DNA of 12,639 bases from Halocafeteria seosinensis (lineage: Eukaryota; Sar; Bigyra; Bicosoecida): NCBI GenBank assembly GCA_001687465.1, contig LVLI01000838.1:1-12639 (forward strand), given 5' to 3'. Below are positions 9,456-12,639 of this stretch, one piece after another. The position numbers and the translations under genes were made by a program. A model generated the notes under the pieces. It saw only the letters and a program-made list of their open reading frames with translations. It searched no databases and was not told the DNA's origin. Each line of letters begins with the position of its first letter. Within the stretch, counting starts at the first letter, position 1.

Positions 9456-9486
9456 TACCATACAATACCACGGATACTGTATGGTA
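9456..9486. repeat. Inverted repeat upstream of paralogue 1
   Basis: TACCATACA (9456-9464) and TGTATGGTA (9478-9486) are perfect 9-bp inverted arms around a 13-bp spacer; with one mismatch the arms extend to 12 bp. It lies about 215-240 bp upstream of the ATG at 9243. A related TATGGTATG lies beside the second promoter-like element near 10,464. It could be a dimeric binding site or a hairpin; no function can be assigned. Confidence 0.5.
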
Positions 9487-9799
9487 CTTCGTACTGTTTT
9501 GAACAGATACAAAGCTTATGTATCCCAAATAGTGTCCGATGAATTCATAGCGACTAGCTCTATGTAACATACCACACCAGGTTGAATGTCATGTGTAACA
9601 GGTGGGCCATGTGATGTGGCCTAACGAGGATGTACCATGTATGTATGACGCGATTGAGCGTGCTAGTCGCAAAGAATTGGGGATTACGGAACCATCCGAA
9701 GCACATTTGACGTAAATTTTGGTAAAACACATCTTACGTCATGAACCGAGATATTGCTGGATTTTTCGCACTTATCACATACCAAAAGCGGCATTCACT

Positions 9800-10310
9800 C
9801 CCCAAAACCGCAGTGACTTAATGTTCCAGGGGCACACGAAATACAGAGCACCCTTACCAGCGGAGGTAGGAAACTTCCATCCGGGGTACCGTCGTCTCTA
9901 TCGCGAACGGGATACAATGTAATTTCCGTGTGGTGGTCCTTCAGGTGCCCGTATTTTGTCCGCTTGGTGTAGGGAATCCGGGGTCAACGACGTCGTTGTC
10001 TACTACAGACTCAAGTTCATACCATCCATTTGTCAACAAGCCGCGCGTTACAGGGGAGTAAACACTGGCCTGAAATGTTTAGATGAGCGCATCCACACAA
10101 AGGGGACAAGCAGACTTAGTCCCGAATAGCTAGGTGTTTTTTTCTTGGTTCCGCAGATACTGTTTCCCATGTGACATGTCACGGTGCTAGAGTAATCAAA
10201 TCCTCTATTTCCCTCTACTAAAACACTAGAAATCCCAATGTACAATATAAGAGAATGGCCTGGAATGGAGGGGTGGTGCGAGGTCCAGAACTCGAACGCA
10301 CTCCATGAGC
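9800..10310 (-). pseudogene. Decayed N-terminal remnant of a third family member
   Basis: Read on the minus strand, this stretch aligns with the signal peptide and unique N-terminal region of the gene at 6841-9243. The best block (about 9,990-10,090) gives PLCVDALI, a stop, TFQASV and then NGWYELESV, against PLDVDAPIYTFQTSF and IAWFELESV in the intact gene. The Tyr codon has become TAA (10079-10081). Further upstream, FDYSSTVTCHMGNSICGT (to about 10,197) matches EDYMYEITDLTWEDSVCAT in another frame, so there is a frame change between the blocks, plausibly at the 7-T run at 10137-10143. A hydrophobic stretch SLILYIGISSVLV remains where the signal peptide should be, but no ATG is left. On the 3' side, KYGH near 9,940 recalls KLGH in a third relation, and similarity fades by about 9,800. 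No trace of the repeat domains follows. The alignment was made by eye; the central block is clear and the ends are approximate. Confidence 0.75.
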
Positions 10311-10315
10311 TACCT

Positions 10316-10334
10316 AGTTGTACATTGTACAACT
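10316..10334. repeat. Short palindrome at the 5' end of the pseudogene
   Basis: AGTTGTAC and GTACAACT form 8-bp perfect arms around ATT. It lies about where the start codon of the decayed family member would be expected, so it may be a scar of the event that removed the start. Function unknown. Confidence 0.5.
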
Positions 10335-10443
10335 TGTAGTTGTATCTGTTATGCCGTCGTAGATCCTTAGAACAACAACAATTAAACTTTGTTCATTATT
10401 TACAACACCGTTAATCCCTCTTTGTTCGCCGTGTGATTTGTAA

Positions 10444-10459
10444 CCGCAGTAACTCACAC
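10444..10459 (-). promoter_or_regulatory. Candidate promoter element, copy upstream of the pseudogene
   Basis: A second identical copy of CCGCAGTAACTCACAC, 1,064 bp from the first. It lies 247 bp upstream of the Asp codon (10195-10197) that matches the Asp at 9118-9120 of paralogue 1. GTGTGA at about 10,431 pairs with TCACAC at 10454-10459. Most surrounding sequence has diverged, so this short block stands out. It could be an element kept by chance from the duplication, or part of a scattered genomic repeat. Confidence 0.4.
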
Positions 10460-10672
10460 CGCCTGGTATGGTATGTTCAGCCGCTCTAATTGCGTCCCCG
10501 GTACTTAGCTGCGACCTGGCATATTTCGAAGCTGTTGACGACCAGCATCAGATGCTTGATTCATGTTGTCAATATTCAGCATCTCTTCAGCTTCTTCATA
10601 TTGAAGCTCAACTCCAATACCCTGCCTAAAAATACCCTTCGATAAAAGTTGAATGTTCCCATATTACATTAA

Positions 10673-12639
10673 TTACCTTTTCTTCCTTCGATGGACGCTT
10701 CTAGATGGAATCTGCACAGCTAACCACCTATATCTGTGTTCATTTGGGCGCAGCAGAGGTATACCATCGCTTTGCCAGTCAGTGGGGTAGCCAGTGAGGG
10801 TTGGAGTACCACTCGACCTGTCGAGTAGTGAGGGTTCTACTGTCTCATTGTTGGCTGAAGAGGGAAGGGAAGATCCGGTCGCTGTTGATGCGGATGTTGC
10901 TGATGTAATTCCACTTGATGGTGCTGGTGTTTTCCCGAGCACACTTGCTGATGGGGACAGATACTTTGCGGCCGCTGTAGGACTGGATACAGAAGCAGAG
11001 GGTGAACTTGTAGTAGGTAGATGCGTACACGGAGGAGTGGCTAGATGCTCGGGTGCAGAAGACGTAGTCGTCAAAGATGTGGGAGCGGCAGCCAAAGTTA
11101 CTGCAGGGACAGAAGGGGAAATCGATCCACTGTAATTTATGCAGCGTTTTTGCAGTTGAAAGGAGCACAAATCGCGTCCTAATATAGACGAAACCATGAG
11201 CCCTCCATGCTTAGAGTTCTTGAGCCAAATTGAACCGTTCCACCAACCCCATCCACTTGGTTTATCTCCTCCCGAGTGCAGTCGAAACACGTTCGAATGC
11301 GAGGTTCTGAACACCGTTCCACTACCTTTGAACCTGTGGATCGTAGCCTGCCCACTCGTTGACTGATACCGTGCATAACTTGTAATTGGACCATTATCTC
11401 TAGGGTTTCCGAATGCAAAATCTCCGGTGCAACACACTCCGGTGGTCGTCAAAAGACTCGTCTGGTTCCATTCCGTATACACTGGGGATGGTGCTCCTTT
11501 GACACCAATTTCTACTGTATTAGCCCTTAATGACTTAATATCGAAGTCCTCCAAATAGAACTGGGTATATCCAAATGGAATTGGTATGTCATAGTGAATA
11601 AAGTATGCTGGACGTCTCTCGACAACAGGTGCGGAACCATTTATGTATGGTGTCACTCTGTCAAAGAAGTCACATTGTTTAACTTTATCTCCGCAAGTAA
11701 GTGTTGCATTTAGTGAATACTCTGCCAAGCGTTGGGTGACCTCCGTATAGCCATTTCTACAGCGCGTCCGAAACTCTCTTTTCCTGCTCTTGCTCAGCGG
11801 ATCTATAAGGTCTTCCTCAAACGGATTTAGAAGGTACGTTCCGTCCACGGGAACCTCCTCGCAGCTCCGATAGACTCGGTCATGAATGGAAGCATCTCGA
11901 ATCCAAATGGAGCCTTGCCACCAAATCCACCCTTCAGGGTGACTAATTACCTCCGGATCTCCTCCCGAGGCTCCCCAATGAAGCCGAAAAGCCCTCGAGT
12001 GTACAACTTTGAAAACAATTTCGTTGCCATGAAACCTATGAATCCCGTCAGAGGAATCAGAAATACTTTGATAGCGTCCAAAACTTGTACACGGAGCTTT
12101 TTCGTCGGGGCTGCCAAATGCAAAGTCACCGTGAAAACCCGATGTCCCTCTCTGAGTCCACTGTGTGTAAAACGCACCCTCGGCAATTTCCGACGTCGCC
12201 TCGGGGTCTTCTTTATAAGCCGCAGACCTGATGTTAAAGTTTTCGAGGAAGAATTCCGTGTAGCCGAAGGGAATTAGAATATCATAGTGTGCGTAGTGGT
12301 CGCCCTGACCGTCCAGTGTAAAAGGCCGCTTCCCATCAATGAAGCCCGATTTCTTAACGTCACCGGACCACGACAATGTCGCATTAAAAATCCACCGGGC
12401 CATTTGTTGCGTGATTTTCATAAATCCATCCCGGCAGTGAGTTCGAAATGGTGTCCCCTGCCCAAGTGGGTCGATCAAGTACACGCCATCCCACGGGACA
12501 AACTCGCATCTTTTGTATACTGCAGCTCGCTGAGGCACATTTCGGACCCAAATTGACCCGCTCCACCAGGCCCAGCCCTCGTGCTCTTCTCCAGTTTCTC
12601 CCCAAAGCAGTCGAAACTTATTGGATAACGACACACTAA
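10673..12639 (-). CDS. Secreted-type repeat protein with mucin-like stalk, paralogue 2 (5' partial)
   Basis: The frame is open to the right edge of the window, so the true start and any signal peptide lie outside; the first in-window GTG (12634) is internal to a domain. Counting from that codon, residues 1-39 are the tail of a first domain (FRLLWG, EGWAWWSGSIWVRN), 40-253 a complete second domain and 254-472 a complete third. Each keeps the Cys pair, the DGxYL motif, the LNATL or FNATL sequon, IPFGYTxF, GDFAFG(S/N)P and the terminal Trp-rich block. Residues 473-500 are a Cys-containing linker, about 501-600 a Ser/Thr/Pro/Ala-rich stalk likely to be O-glycosylated, and 601-653 a tail ending in a basic cluster (HRRKKR). 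I see no transmembrane segment or GPI signal. Its domains align one to one with repeats I-III of the protein at 6841-9243, so this is probably the fuller architecture. The third domain has four extra Cys (314, 321, 401, 402). Function unknown; surface or matrix protein inferred. Confidence 0.92.
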   Translation of the reverse strand, partial: SVSLSNKFRLLWGETGEEHEGWAWWSGSIWVRNVPQRAAVYKRCEFVPWDGVYLIDPLGQGTPFRTHCRDGFMKITQQMARWIFNATLSWSGDVKKSGFIDGKRPFTLDGQGDHYAHYDILIPFGYTEFFLENFNIRSAAYKEDPEATSEIAEGAFYTQWTQRGTSGFHGDFAFGSPDEKAPCTSFGRYQSISDSSDGIHRFHGNEIVFKVVHSRAFRLHWGASGGDPEVISHPEGWIWWQGSIWIRDASIHDRVYRSCEEVPVDGTYLLNPFEEDLIDPLSKSRKREFRTRCRNGYTEVTQRLAEYSLNATLTCGDKVKQCDFFDRVTPYINGSAPVVERRPAYFIHYDIPIPFGYTQFYLEDFDIKSLRANTVEIGVKGAPSPVYTEWNQTSLLTTTGVCCTGDFAFGNPRDNGPITSYARYQSTSGQATIHRFKGSGTVFRTSHSNVFRLHSGGDKPSGWGWWNGSIWLKNSKHGGLMVSSILGRDLCSFQLQKRCINYSGSISPSVPAVTLAAAPTSLTTTSSAPEHLATPPCTHLPTTSSPSASVSSPTAAAKYLSPSASVLGKTPAPSSGITSATSASTATGSSLPSSANNETVEPSLLDRSSGTPTLTGYPTDWQSDGIPLLRPNEHRYRWLAVQIPSRSVHRRKKR

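Larger units (their letters stand above)
9244..9799. other. Upstream region of paralogue 1
   Basis: No gene is seen here. It holds the probable promoter and 5' leader of the gene starting at 9243, including the 16-bp element at 9380-9395 and the inverted repeat at 9456-9486. No fragments of the repeat domains were found, so the body of the decayed gene at 9800-10310 has been deleted or has changed beyond recognition. Confidence 0.5.
10311..10672. other. Spacer downstream of paralogue 2
   Basis: This contains the 3' flank of the gene ending at 10673 and the former promoter side of the pseudogene, including the palindrome at 10316-10334 and the 16-bp element at 10444-10459. A 6-bp hairpin (AGCTTC 10589-10594 with GAAGCT 10603-10608) lies about 65 bp past the stop codon. 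No canonical AATAAA signal was found in the direction of transcription. Confidence 0.45.

Noticed and set aside
10794-11135. Plus-strand frame of 113 codons opposite the stalk of paralogue 2
   Set aside because: It mirrors the biased Ser/Thr-rich codons on the minus strand, where the frame continues directly from the conserved domains.

Overview
The window looks like nuclear DNA of a microbial eukaryote, most likely a compact-genome protist. A stramenopile alga such as a diatom is my best guess, at low confidence. The reasons are long intronless reading frames for secreted, heavily N-glycosylated repeat proteins, an ATG without a Shine-Dalgarno sequence, a nucleosome-sized satellite array, a short CCCTAA-type telomeric block inside that array, and long stretches without genes. 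Nothing points to a bacterium or a phage.

Layout. Positions 1 to about 3,990 hold no recognisable gene. Positions 3,992-5,613 are a tandem satellite of nine monomers of about 178 bp in two sequence classes, with a telomere-like block inside monomer 8. Positions 5,614-6,840 are gene-poor and end in a hairpin-rich GC patch. Positions 6,841-9,243 (minus strand) encode an 800-residue secreted protein with two and a half copies of a domain of about 210 residues. Positions 9,244-10,672 separate it from its upstream neighbour and contain a decayed third family member (about 9,800-10,310, minus). Positions 10,673-12,639 (minus) hold the 3' part of a paralogue with the same domains plus a Ser/Thr/Pro-rich stalk; its 5' end lies outside the window.

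The three related units lie head to tail on the minus strand in the order paralogue 2, pseudogene, paralogue 1, which indicates tandem gene duplication. Paralogue 1 ends halfway through its third domain and lacks the stalk, and the break lies close to the hairpin-rich patch. The pseudogene keeps only the signal-peptide and N-terminal region, with an in-frame stop and frame changes. A 16-bp element identical in both lies at a similar distance upstream of paralogue 1 and of the pseudogene, and is a candidate shared promoter element.

I do not recognise the protein family. Each domain opens with a Cys, a DG(V/T)Y(L/W)IDP motif and a second Cys, faintly like the start of fibrinogen-type or collagen-C-type domains, and closes with a Trp-rich GW.WW.GSIW.(R/K) block. 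A cell-surface or extracellular recognition or adhesion role is inference only. The notable points are this uncharacterised family in a birth-and-death cluster, and its neighbouring satellite with an interstitial telomeric scar.
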